Shown: positions 38,569 to 47,264 of the stretch, piece after piece
Numbering within the stretch: the first letter of the stretch is position 1
Layout of the letters: every line of letters begins with the position of its first letter
DNA from: JAILLW01 sp045629045
Lineage (GTDB): Bacteria; Bacillota; Clostridia; Lachnospirales; Lachnospiraceae
Reading direction: 5' to 3'
DNA: 64,000 nucleotides
Assembly (NCBI GenBank): GCA_045629045.1
Contig: JAZQQM010000004.1
Span: 62,001-126,000 of the forward strand
Notes under the pieces: model-generated
Database searches by the model: none
The model's input: only the letters and a program-made list of their open reading frames with translations
What the model was told of the DNA's origin: nothing
Made by a program: the position numbers and the translations under genes

Positions 38569-40042
38569 TAATTCTGAAGTGGTAAAAAGTAATACTGATA
38601 AGATTCGTAAAATTGCTTTCTGGTGCTGTTTTGTGACAGGGCTTATTTCGTTGGCGCTTATCCCTGTTACCCATCGGGGAGATGATATGACTACACCCGC
38701 CAAGCTTACCAGATTAGTTTTGGCATTTTCTGTTATGGCTATGGTGTATCTTTTTATGATAAAGAGGAATATTAAATACTTCTTTATTTTTGCTATGATC
38801 TTCTTTTTTGTTATATCAAATCTGTATCTGATGTCGGATGTTGTTTTTAGAGGATATGATAATAATTGGGACTGGGGAGATTTTATGTGGATGGCTTCAA
38901 GCGGTGGGAATCCGCTTTATGGAGCTAATTATCCCCCAATAGCAGTGTTGTTTTTTGACATGTGCTATACACTGATACCTCCTTGTGATTTCATTGAAAC
39001 TTTGGAGTATCCGCAGAAATACCTGTTTACTTTCTTTTTCTTTTTTACTGTGATGGCAATTGCATTTCTTTTTGAAGATTTGTTTAGGAAGAATAAAAAC
39101 TATAGGTTGCTTACTATATGCATTCTACTTACAAGTCCGATACTCTACGCGTATCAGAGAATGAATATAATAATTATAGTACTTATTTTGGTAATGCTGT
39201 TTTGGAGATATTTGGATGCGCCCCAAAGGTGGAAGAAAAATACGGGTCTTGTGCTACTTGCTGTAGCGGCTAATTTGAAATATTATCCCGCTGCATATGG
39301 ATTGATTCTGTTTAAGAAAAAGAGATGGAAGGATTCGATAATATGTGCAGTTGCGGCAATAACTTTGTTCTTTTCGCCCGGGATTGTCGAGATTATAATT
39401 CATAAGATGGGATATCGGTTATTTGATATTTCAAATAAGATTATCGGTGATAGTATATTTTTGAATGATGCTGCTTCTGATACTAATTTTGTTACAGAGG
39501 CGGTAACGGCGACTGTTGATAAAAATGTCAATTTTGTTGGTACTGATGCTGTGTTGGATAATTCACTGTCGATTGTTTCGACAACAAGAAGAATATTATC
39601 TCAATTTGGAGCCGATTCCTCGCTCGTAAGTATTATTGGATATGGTTTACTTGCGGTACTTACTATAGTGACGATATTTAGTTTCTTTATAACCAAAGAG
39701 CAGTATCAGGAAATTATTCTGGTAACCATGTTGTGTATTATGGTGACAACATCCAGCTGTTGGTATTATGCTATTTTGTTACTGCCGGCTTTTGCTATAT
39801 TTATGCAAAAAGAGAAGTTTACGTTATTTGAACACGTTATGTTTATTGTATGGATAGCCACATTGGGCAATTTCTGGGGATTTTTGAATTTTCATTTCAT
39901 TCAAGGCACGGAGTGCCTGGCTGCAATATGGATTATGACAGTGGGAAATACAGTTTATAGATTTATTAAAGACAGAAAAGATAAGAAAAATGCCGTTAAT
40001 ATCAGTAATAATACCGATATACAACTCCAAACAGTATCTTAA
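38561..40042 (+). CDS. GT87/DUF2029-like membrane glycosyltransferase
   Basis: A 493-aa protein with about 11 helices. The first external loop WDWGDFMWMASSGGNPLYGA (~residues 106-125), followed by NYPPIAVLFFDMCY, and the later AANLKYYPAAYGLILF match the GT87/DUF2029 family of polyprenyl-phosphate-mannose-dependent mannosyltransferases best known from actinobacteria. It would add a sugar at the outer face. It overlaps the following GT2 gene by 53 bp, an unusually long overlap for this locus. The donor is presumably a polyprenyl-phosphate sugar such as the product of the GtrB-like enzyme at 41820 (inference). Confidence 0.8.
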   Translation: MNSNSEVVKSNTDKIRKIAFWCCFVTGLISLALIPVTHRGDDMTTPAKLTRLVLAFSVMAMVYLFMIKRNIKYFFIFAMIFFFVISNLYLMSDVVFRGYDNNWDWGDFMWMASSGGNPLYGANYPPIAVLFFDMCYTLIPPCDFIETLEYPQKYLFTFFFFFTVMAIAFLFEDLFRKNKNYRLLTICILLTSPILYAYQRMNIIIIVLILVMLFWRYLDAPQRWKKNTGLVLLAVAANLKYYPAAYGLILFKKKRWKDSIICAVAAITLFFSPGIVEIIIHKMGYRLFDISNKIIGDSIFLNDAASDTNFVTEAVTATVDKNVNFVGTDAVLDNSLSIVSTTRRILSQFGADSSLVSIIGYGLLAVLTIVTIFSFFITKEQYQEIILVTMLCIMVTTSSCWYYAILLLPAFAIFMQKEKFTLFEHVMFIVWIATLGNFWGFLNFHFIQGTECLAAIWIMTVGNTVYRFIKDRKDKKNAVNISNNTDIQLQTVS

Positions 40043-40997
40043 GGATTGTATAGATAGCATTCTTAAGCAGTCCTTTAGGGATTATGAATTGATCCTGGTT
40101 GATGATGGCTCCACTGACGACAGTGGGGCTGTTTGTGATTATTATGAAAAACATAAAGGAGAATACGGAATAGATATTAAGGTGTTTCATAATGAAAACA
40201 GCGGCCCTGCCGCCTCACGAAAGTGCGGTGTGCTTAATTCATCCGGAAATTATATATGTTTTGTTGATTCTGATGATTATGTTGATGAAGCTTTCTTGCA
40301 ATCATTAAAGGATTCATTGTTATATGAAGGCGAAAACGCAGATGTTGTAACAGAGTTTTTCACAGATATTTATGATAACGGCCGACATGAACCATGCAAG
40401 CGAGGACTAAAGACAGAGGACGAAGTTCTAAGCATAAGCTCCTATGAAGAGATGATTTATGAAATTCATGCCAATAACAATATTACTACAGGGCCTTATC
40501 CTAAACTGATACGAAAAGAACTGTTCGAGGGTATAGATTACCACGAAGATATAACAATAGGCGAAGATTATACTATGCTTCTCCAGCTTCTTAGGAAGGC
40601 AAAGAGAGTAAATATAGTAAATAAGGATTTATATTTTAGACATATGCATCCGGGAAATATTTCCCGAGGCGGATATACGGAGCGGCATAGGAAGGCACTC
40701 AACAATTATTTTGCAATACGTGATGAACTGATTAAGTTATCACCCCGGAACAGCAAGTATATAATGGAGTATCATATTACATACGAAATGGCAGTTATAA
40801 CTGCCATGTGCCGAAACAAAAATTATGATTGGCCGGTTATATATAAATTGCAGGGTGATCTACGGACGAATATTAAAGATATTCTTTTTAAATATCAGAT
40901 TCCTAAATATTACAAAATATGTGCTTTGCTTATTTCTTATATGCCACATATTTTTATTGTTTTATTCAGAATTTTTCATCTGATTACGAAGAGGTAA
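39990..40997 (+). CDS. GT2 family glycosyltransferase
   Basis: A 335-aa GT-A enzyme starting MPLISVIIPIYNSKQYLKDC, with LILVDDGSTDDSG, FVDSDDYVDE (metal site) and GEDYTMLLQLL further on. The C-terminal ~30 residues are hydrophobic (YKICALLISYMPHIFIVLF), suggesting a membrane anchor. The ATG at 39990 lies well inside the upstream gene (53-bp overlap), but the family N-terminus begins precisely there. Sugar specificity is unknown. Confidence 0.91.
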   Translation: MPLISVIIPIYNSKQYLKDCIDSILKQSFRDYELILVDDGSTDDSGAVCDYYEKHKGEYGIDIKVFHNENSGPAASRKCGVLNSSGNYICFVDSDDYVDEAFLQSLKDSLLYEGENADVVTEFFTDIYDNGRHEPCKRGLKTEDEVLSISSYEEMIYEIHANNNITTGPYPKLIRKELFEGIDYHEDITIGEDYTMLLQLLRKAKRVNIVNKDLYFRHMHPGNISRGGYTERHRKALNNYFAIRDELIKLSPRNSKYIMEYHITYEMAVITAMCRNKNYDWPVIYKLQGDLRTNIKDILFKYQIPKYYKICALLISYMPHIFIVLFRIFHLITKR

Positions 40998-41000
40998 ACT

Positions 41001-41759
41001 ATGAAAATAACTGTAGCTACGGTCTGTTACAATGCCGGCGACTGTATTGGGAAGACAATTGAATCGGTAATTAATCAGACCTATGCGGACATAGAATATT
41101 TGATAATTGACGGAGCATCTTCGGATGATACCATATTAATTGTGAAGGGATATGTTGCAGAAGATGACAGGATAAAGACAGTTTCGGAACCCGATGAGGG
41201 TCTTTATGATGCTATGAACAAAGCTGCCTGTATGGCATCGGGAGACTACATCATATATATGAATGCGGGAGATACGTTTGCATCGTCAACAGCCCTTAAA
41301 GAAACTGTTAAGATGATTGAAAATGCTTCAGGGACCGGTAAATATCCTGATGTCGTATATGGGAATGTTATAAGGATTAAGCCTGATTCAACATATGTTG
41401 AGTCGTATCGAAGTGATAAGCCGCTTCTTAAATTGCTGCTTACCGGAAATATTCCGTCACATCAGTCTACGCTTACCAAAACAGCGATAATGCGTGAGTA
41501 TGGCTTTGATTTATCATATTCAATTACGGCAGATTTTGACTTTTATGTCAGGGCATATGCATCTAAACTTAATGTCAGATATTTAAGAGTTACAATAGGA
41601 TGCGTGGATAATACTGCCGGACTTAGTTCTGACAGTAATAATCTGGAAATAATGCGTAGTGAGGATGATAGAAGTCTTAGGCAAAATCTTCCGCTTTGGT
41701 ATTACCTTACTATAGCGCTCAAAAAGGCTTATCGCCTATTCAAAAGGCATAAAATATGA
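41001..41759 (+). CDS. GT2 family glycosyltransferase (WcaA-type, short)
   Basis: A 252-aa GT-A enzyme with ITVATVCYNAGDCIGKTIES, LIIDGASSDDT, PDEGLYDAMNKA and YIIYMNAGDTFAS, where NAGD replaces the more usual SDD, a pattern typical of this subclade. HQSTLTKTAIMREYGFDLSY and ITADFDFYVRAY follow. It is related to 32114 and 35673. It is followed by a 60-bp noncoding gap with a strong hairpin. Substrates unknown. Confidence 0.91.
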   Translation: MKITVATVCYNAGDCIGKTIESVINQTYADIEYLIIDGASSDDTILIVKGYVAEDDRIKTVSEPDEGLYDAMNKAACMASGDYIIYMNAGDTFASSTALKETVKMIENASGTGKYPDVVYGNVIRIKPDSTYVESYRSDKPLLKLLLTGNIPSHQSTLTKTAIMREYGFDLSYSITADFDFYVRAYASKLNVRYLRVTIGCVDNTAGLSSDSNNLEIMRSEDDRSLRQNLPLWYYLTIALKKAYRLFKRHKI

Positions 41760-41766
41760 TAAAATT

Positions 41767-41793
41767 AATGGTCAAGGTTATTGACCATTTTTT
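41767..41793 (+). terminator. Candidate intrinsic terminator or attenuator
   Basis: In the 60-bp gap after the GT2 gene, AATGGTCAA (41767-41775) pairs perfectly with TTGACCATT (41781-41789) around a GGTTA loop, and a run of T follows to 41793. The stem is 9 bp with four G-C pairs, so it is a modest terminator. It would divide the operon or reduce expression of the downstream genes. No convincing promoter was seen directly after it. Confidence 0.5.
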
Positions 41794-41819
41794 ATGTATT
41801 GATAAAGGATATAGCGGAT

Positions 41820-42764
41820 ATGAAGAAGATAAGTATCATGATTCCATGTTTTAATGAAGTTGAGAATGCGGAGCTGATGGCCAAATCAGTTATTAACGTT
41901 CTTAGTGAGGCTTTAAGTAATTATGATTATGAAATAGTTTTTATAGATAATTGTTCTACTGACGGAACCCGTGGAGTTATCGAAAAACTGTGTGCCGAGA
42001 ATCATAAGATTAAGGCAATTTTTAACGTAACTAATTTCGGTCAGTTCAATTCGCCCTTTCATGGAATCTGCCAATGTACGGGAGACTGTGTAATTCCGAT
42101 TTGCTGCGATTTTCAGGATCCTGTTGAACTGATTCCTACTTTTGTCAAGAAATGGGAAGAAGGTCATAAGGTAGTTTCCGGCATTAAGACTTCCAGTAAG
42201 GAAAATCCGTTCTTCTATTTTTTAAGAACTGTTTATTACAAGATGATTAAGAATATGTCTTCGGTCAAGATGATTGAGCATTTTACCGGATTTGGATTAT
42301 ATGATCATACTTTTGTGGAACTGCTTAGAGAACTGGATGATCCTATTCCGTTTATAAGGGGAATTGTAGCCGAATACGGTGAAGGCTTTAACATGGTGGA
42401 GGTTGAGTATGAACAGGCCAAACGAAGAGCAGGCAAGACTCATAACAATTTCTACAGCCTCTATGACGCTGCGATGCTAAGCTTTACTTCATATACGAAA
42501 GTCGGACTTAGAATAGCTACATTCATAGGCCTCTTGGTATCGGCAGTCAGTGTAATAGTTGCTATATATTATTTCGTTCAAAAACTCCTTAATTGGAATC
42601 AGTTCGATGTGGGATTTGCTCCGACCATGATAGGCATTTTCCTGTTAGGCGGTGTACAGTTGATGTTCTTGGGACTATTGGGAGAATACATACTGAATAT
42701 AAATACGAGAGTCATTCACAGACCTGTTGTAGTTGAAGAAAAGCGTATTAATTTTGATGAGTAA
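41820..42764 (+). CDS. GtrB/DPM1-like polyprenyl-phosphate sugar synthase (GT2)
   Basis: A 314-aa membrane-anchored GT2 enzyme. The N-terminal ISIMIPCFNEVENAELMAKS, VFIDNCSTDGT and ICCDFQDPVELIP (the DxQDPPE-like motif) and HFTGFGLYD are the pattern of GtrB/ArnC/DPM1 enzymes. Two C-terminal helices (~residues 225-250 and 265-290) are as expected. The reaction would load a sugar from a nucleotide donor onto undecaprenyl phosphate for use by external GT-C enzymes, of which the locus has six. The ATG at 41820 (AAGGA at 41805-41809) is preferred over an in-frame TTG at 41781 inside the hairpin. A GtrA-type flippase was not found. Confidence 0.88.
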   Translation: MKKISIMIPCFNEVENAELMAKSVINVLSEALSNYDYEIVFIDNCSTDGTRGVIEKLCAENHKIKAIFNVTNFGQFNSPFHGICQCTGDCVIPICCDFQDPVELIPTFVKKWEEGHKVVSGIKTSSKENPFFYFLRTVYYKMIKNMSSVKMIEHFTGFGLYDHTFVELLRELDDPIPFIRGIVAEYGEGFNMVEVEYEQAKRRAGKTHNNFYSLYDAAMLSFTSYTKVGLRIATFIGLLVSAVSVIVAIYYFVQKLLNWNQFDVGFAPTMIGIFLLGGVQLMFLGLLGEYILNINTRVIHRPVVVEEKRINFDE

Positions 42765-42776
42765 TGCGAGGGAAAT

Positions 42777-44420
42777 ATGCTGTCAATTCTGCTGACATTT
42801 GTTGTGCTTGCAATTAGTACATACATAATAGGAAGAGCAGTCGTAATCCGTGTATACGGTGCAGACAAGGCAAACTGTATGTTTGGATTTGATTCTTCTA
42901 TAGTTCTGGGATTATGCCTCGTTACTGTATATGCCGGATATTTTAGTATATTTGCGAAGGTTTCAATCTCTGCTTTTTTGATACTGATACTTATTACATT
43001 AATATGCGCTGTGTACGTGCTTAAGAAGGATAATAAGATTTTTCCTGTATTTCACATTCGTGAATACAAAATACGATATATTCTGGTTATTGTTTCAATC
43101 CTTGCAGTTACTTTGTGGACCAATATTGCACCACAACATTACGATACATATCTTTATCATGCACAGGCAATTCACTGGATTGAAGATTATGGAGTGGTTA
43201 AAGGACTTGGTAACTTACATTTTAGGCTGGCATATAACAGCGCTTTTATGCCACTTCAGGCATTGTTTAGTTTTAAATGGTTGACGGGGCAGTCATTGCA
43301 TACGGTAAATGGTTTTGCAACGGGTGCGTTTGTTACGTACTTAGTGATGACCGTAGGCAAAAAGTCACGGATATGTGTTTCGGATGTTATAAAGGTATGT
43401 TCTTTTTTATATATTTTTTATAATGCGAATCATATTTCGTCGCCCAACACTGATACATGCGCGCTCTTGATGGTGCTTTATATATTTATTAAGTGGATTG
43501 AGATAACCGAAAACGCCAAGAGTGACTATCTTCAATACGGTTTTTTATGTGTATTGACGGTATTTGCCACATCGCTTAAATTGTCTGCGGGAATTATTGT
43601 ATTGTTTGCGATTTTTCCGGCGTATTGGTTTATTAAAGAAAAGAAGATTAAATATATTATTGGACATTTAGTTGCCGGAATAGGAATTATCACACCGTAT
43701 TTGATTCGTAATGTTATTATATCCGGATATTTGATTTATCCTTATGAGAAGACGGGACTGAATTTTGTTAAGTGGATTATGCCCCGCAGCATTTTACTAA
43801 GTGACAGAACGGAAATAGTAGCATGGGGCAGAGGTAATTTTGATACATCAAGAAACGGTGAACATATTTGGCAATGGATTGGTGATTGGTATAGCGGAAT
43901 TAATATTCTGTGGAAGGTTGTATTTCCGATTGCCCTTATGGCAGTAATTGTTCTTATGGTGCTGATTGTCAGAGAAAAATTATGGAAAACCGATGTTGCG
44001 AAGATGATGGCAATATTGTCAGCAATTATCGGATTTGTATTTTGGATGTTGACAGCACCGCTGCCTCGATATGGGGTAGTCTATATGATAATTCTTATTG
44101 GTGTGGCAGTGGGAATGATTCTTAATAAGGTGTCGATTAAAGATAGAACGGTTATGGCAGGACTTGGAGCAGTTATAGCCTGCTACCTTGTTATTTTCAT
44201 AGGATATAGCTTATATACGAAACCGCTTATGGGAACTGGTTTGAGTCAGGCTGACTATAATAACAGACCGACTGTTAGCAATGATGTAAACGGCTATACG
44301 GTATACACACCTGCAGAGGGTGATCAAACAGGATATGAGCCTTTTCCGTCGGCTGTTAATGTAAATAATCAGCTTTGCCTGACAGGCAATACCATAGGCG
44401 AAGGTTTTTATAATAAATAA
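42777..44420 (+). CDS. Membrane protein resembling the LIC_10190 family, probable GT-C glycosyltransferase
   Basis: A 547-aa protein with about 12 helices. TNIAPQHYDTYLYHAQAIHW (~residues 119-138), then EDYGVVKGLGNLHFR and NSAFMPLQALFSF, fit the LIC_10190 group of predicted membrane glycosyltransferases from memory; the acidic residue in the first loop is as in GT-C enzymes. A short soluble tail (~490-547) closes the protein. It follows the GtrB-like gene by 12 bp, the classic placement of a glycosyltransferase that uses the polyprenyl-phosphate sugar made by GtrB. Substrate unknown. Confidence 0.72.
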   Translation: MLSILLTFVVLAISTYIIGRAVVIRVYGADKANCMFGFDSSIVLGLCLVTVYAGYFSIFAKVSISAFLILILITLICAVYVLKKDNKIFPVFHIREYKIRYILVIVSILAVTLWTNIAPQHYDTYLYHAQAIHWIEDYGVVKGLGNLHFRLAYNSAFMPLQALFSFKWLTGQSLHTVNGFATGAFVTYLVMTVGKKSRICVSDVIKVCSFLYIFYNANHISSPNTDTCALLMVLYIFIKWIEITENAKSDYLQYGFLCVLTVFATSLKLSAGIIVLFAIFPAYWFIKEKKIKYIIGHLVAGIGIITPYLIRNVIISGYLIYPYEKTGLNFVKWIMPRSILLSDRTEIVAWGRGNFDTSRNGEHIWQWIGDWYSGINILWKVVFPIALMAVIVLMVLIVREKLWKTDVAKMMAILSAIIGFVFWMLTAPLPRYGVVYMIILIGVAVGMILNKVSIKDRTVMAGLGAVIACYLVIFIGYSLYTKPLMGTGLSQADYNNRPTVSNDVNGYTVYTPAEGDQTGYEPFPSAVNVNNQLCLTGNTIGEGFYNK

Positions 44421-44423
44421 AAT

Positions 44424-45482
44424 ATGACAAACAATACAATGCAACAACAAAACAACAGAATAAACAGTTTTAGCATTTGGAGAATAGTGTTTACATTTGT
44501 AATTATTATTTTTCATCTTGTTAACGGTACGGATTTTTACAGTAAGTATCCAATGTTTCAGTATCATTGGTATATTGCGGTAGAGTTTTTCTTTGTTCTT
44601 TCGGGCTATTTGCTTATGCAGCATTTGGAGAACCATCCCGAAGAAACAACATGGCAATATACTGCGCACAGATTCTTAAGATTGTTTCCGGAATATTTTG
44701 TTATATGTCTTTTGAGAGTCATTATAGTTTACGGTTCTGAGGGACCGGTTATGCTGCTATACAGAATTCTTATGAACTGGCAGGAATTTTTCATGCTTCA
44801 AGGCGTAGGAACAAATATATTTCCATATATTAACAATCCCGGATGGTATGTTTCGTCGCTTCTTATCTGCGGACATTTAATTTATTATTTGCTTCGCAAT
44901 CATAAGAAGGCATTTATTGAGTTTATCGGACCCGTTATAGTTATTGTGGCATTCAGTTATATGTACCGGAACTATGCTTCACTGGAGAATTTTTATGAAA
45001 CTAAAGACATATTTATGAATACCGGAATTATTCGTGGCTTGATGGCTATGACTCTGGGTACTTTTGCATATGAATCTGCGGGTAAAATCCGTCCATTACT
45101 TACGAAAACAAAAGCAGTAGGGGCTTTCATATTAGAAATTTTACTTTATCTTTTTGTGATAGTTTTTTCGATTCTGACACCGGAGACAAGACATGATTTC
45201 CTATTTTTGTTTGTCTTTTTCGTAGCTGTTATCTGTTCGGGTGTTAATTCGTTTGTGATTAAATTGTGCAGGTGCAGGGTAATTATGTTTTTGGATGAAT
45301 TATCATATACCATGTATCTTTCACATTTTACGGTATTTTGTTTAGTCGGCAGGGTTTACAGAAGTGACACATGGGAATGGATACAGATTCCGATTACACT
45401 CGTGAGTGTTATTTTACTTTCTGTAATTATTCATTATCCTGTTAAATACCTGGTTTCTGGAAGGAATAAAAAGAATGGATAA
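44424..45482 (+). CDS. Acyltransferase 3 family O-acyltransferase
   Basis: A 352-aa integral membrane protein with about 9-10 helices of the acyltransferase 3 (OafA/NodX/WecH) family. Segments seen are SIWRIVFTFVIIIFHLVNG (with the conserved His), AVEFFFVLSGYLLMQHL, HRFLRLFPEYFV and, late, MFLDELSYTMYLSHF. Such proteins move acetyl or other acyl groups from CoA to sugar hydroxyls, with the acceptor on the outside. It overlaps the transketolase gene by 8 bp. Confidence 0.88.
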   Translation: MTNNTMQQQNNRINSFSIWRIVFTFVIIIFHLVNGTDFYSKYPMFQYHWYIAVEFFFVLSGYLLMQHLENHPEETTWQYTAHRFLRLFPEYFVICLLRVIIVYGSEGPVMLLYRILMNWQEFFMLQGVGTNIFPYINNPGWYVSSLLICGHLIYYLLRNHKKAFIEFIGPVIVIVAFSYMYRNYASLENFYETKDIFMNTGIIRGLMAMTLGTFAYESAGKIRPLLTKTKAVGAFILEILLYLFVIVFSILTPETRHDFLFLFVFFVAVICSGVNSFVIKLCRCRVIMFLDELSYTMYLSHFTVFCLVGRVYRSDTWEWIQIPITLVSVILLSVIIHYPVKYLVSGRNKKNG

Positions 45483-46323
45483 AAAAATATATGAGCTTGA
45501 AAAGGCTGCTCTTGAAATAAGGAAAAACCTTTTAAGACTTAGTTCAATTCAAAACATTCATATAGGCGGAGATCTATCTATTACTGATGTTATGACAGCA
45601 CTGTGGCAGTATAAGATGAAGTATAATCCCAAGGAGTTGGAATGGGAGCAACGAGACAGATTTGTTCTTTCCAAAGGTCATGCAGCAGCTGTAACGGCAT
45701 TTAATCAGGCTGCGATAGGCTGCTTTGATGCTGAGAATGTAATAGGCGAATATGCTACGGATTGGGGACGATTCTCGATGCATTCCTGTAATTTGGTTAA
45801 TCCCTATGTTGAAGTATCAACAGGTAGTTTGGGGCATGGAATGCCTGTTGCCTGTGGAATTGCTGCAGGCCTTAAATTAAAAGGTAACAGTGACAGCCGT
45901 GTTTATACGGTTTTGGGAGATGGTGAACTGTCGGAAGGATCAATATGGGAATCTGCTATGAATGCGGTTCATTACCAATTAGGTAATTTTGTGGCATTTA
46001 TAGACAACAATGGATTAGAGGCCGACGGTTTTTTGGAAGAATTGACAGGTGTTTCCGATATTGGCAGTAAATTCAGAGCCTTTGGCTTTAACGTAATAGA
46101 AATAGACGGAAATGATATGAATGAAATAGTGAAGGTAATGGATGAGTTACCGGATCCTGCTTCATCGGTTCCGACAGCGGTGGTATGTCATACGGTAAAA
46201 GGTAAGGGAGTTCCCTTTATGGAAAATGTACCACGTTTTCATGCAGGTAAAATTACCGAGGAACAATATGCGGAGGCTATAGAAGCCCTTGAGACTTCTT
46301 TTGAGACAAGATGGAATCATTAG
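45475..46323 (+). CDS. Transketolase, N-terminal (TPP pyrophosphate-binding) subunit
   Basis: A 282-aa protein equal to the N-terminal third of transketolase. SKGHAAAVTAFNQA, TGSLGHGMPVACGIAAGL and the TPP motif GDGELSEGSIWES...NNNG (~residues 142-173) are clear. With the next gene it should form a two-subunit enzyme that moves two-carbon ketol units. Split transketolases occur in central metabolism and also in polysaccharide clusters; here the setting beside other sugar-tailoring enzymes argues for a dedicated role. GGAAGGA precedes the ATG. It overlaps the next gene by 13 bp. Confidence 0.92.
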   Translation: MDKKIYELEKAALEIRKNLLRLSSIQNIHIGGDLSITDVMTALWQYKMKYNPKELEWEQRDRFVLSKGHAAAVTAFNQAAIGCFDAENVIGEYATDWGRFSMHSCNLVNPYVEVSTGSLGHGMPVACGIAAGLKLKGNSDSRVYTVLGDGELSEGSIWESAMNAVHYQLGNFVAFIDNNGLEADGFLEELTGVSDIGSKFRAFGFNVIEIDGNDMNEIVKVMDELPDPASSVPTAVVCHTVKGKGVPFMENVPRFHAGKITEEQYAEAIEALETSFETRWNH

Positions 46324-47255
46324 TGAATAATACCAAAAGCTTTATACGTGAACATGTAGGAAATTATATGCTTGAACTTGGCAGGACGGACGAACGTGTT
46401 GTTGTCGTCAACGCTGACCTAATGAAAACCTGCAGAAACACTTCCTTTGTGGAAGAGTATCCGAACAGGTCTTTTAACGTGGGAATTGCAGAACAGAATT
46501 TAGTAAGTTTTTCGGCAGGTTTGGCCCATGAGGGATTTATTCCCTATGCTTTTTCCATGGCTCCGTTTATTTCAATGAGAGCCTGTGAACAGTGCAGAAC
46601 AGATATAGCTTATGGTAATTGTAATGTTAGATTAATAGCTTGCTATTCGGGTCTTTCGGGAGGAATTTCGGGAGCTACTCATTGGGGAATAGAGGATTGT
46701 GCAATTATGACTTCTATGCCTAATATGGTTGTTTTGGAGCCTTCGGATTCATATCAGGCCAAACGATTACTTGATTTATCCCTTAGCCATGAAGGCCCTG
46801 TTTATATGCGGATTACAGTTGAACCAACAGAGGATATATACGAAAAGAATATATTTAAAATAGGCGGTTCGAATGAGGTTATAAGCGGTGAAGACGGAGC
46901 TTTTTTATGTTCCGGTGTTATAGTATCCAAGGCTGTGCATGCAGCCCAAAAGATATATGAGACTACAGGTAAAAAGGTACGTGTTATAGACCTGTATTCC
47001 ATAAAGCCGGTAGATGAAAAAGCAATTATTGAGGCCGCAGAAACCGGACATGTGGTAGTTGCTCAGGATCATCTTAAGATCGGTGGCTTGGGAGATATCG
47101 TTTCACGAGTTATAGCTCGAAACGGATTATCGACTAAATTATGCGTACTTGGGGTTGAGGATGAGTTTAGCACTATGGCTCATGCTCCTGCCCTTTATGA
47201 AAAATATAGATTGGATGAAACCGGATTAACCGAAGCAATGCTCGGCATTCTCTAG
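46311..47255 (+). CDS. Transketolase, C-terminal (pyrimidine-binding) subunit
   Basis: A 314-aa protein with the pyrimidine-binding domain (VGIAEQNLVSFSAGLAHEG, including the catalytic Glu) and the transketolase C domain (VRVIDLYSIKPVDEKAIIEA; VAQDHLKIGGLGDIVSRVI). It completes the enzyme begun by the upstream gene. Transfer of a glycolaldehyde unit to a keto-sugar nucleotide, giving a branched sugar, is one possible role here; pentose supply is another. Neither is shown by the sequence. Confidence 0.92.
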   Translation: MESLVNNTKSFIREHVGNYMLELGRTDERVVVVNADLMKTCRNTSFVEEYPNRSFNVGIAEQNLVSFSAGLAHEGFIPYAFSMAPFISMRACEQCRTDIAYGNCNVRLIACYSGLSGGISGATHWGIEDCAIMTSMPNMVVLEPSDSYQAKRLLDLSLSHEGPVYMRITVEPTEDIYEKNIFKIGGSNEVISGEDGAFLCSGVIVSKAVHAAQKIYETTGKKVRVIDLYSIKPVDEKAIIEAAETGHVVVAQDHLKIGGLGDIVSRVIARNGLSTKLCVLGVEDEFSTMAHAPALYEKYRLDETGLTEAMLGIL

Positions 47256-47264
47256 TTATTTGTT

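Noticed and set aside
41781..41819. Earlier TTG start for the GtrB-like gene
   Set aside because: It would lie in the terminator-like hairpin, adds residues absent from the family, and has no ribosome binding site; ATG 41820 has AAGGA upstream.
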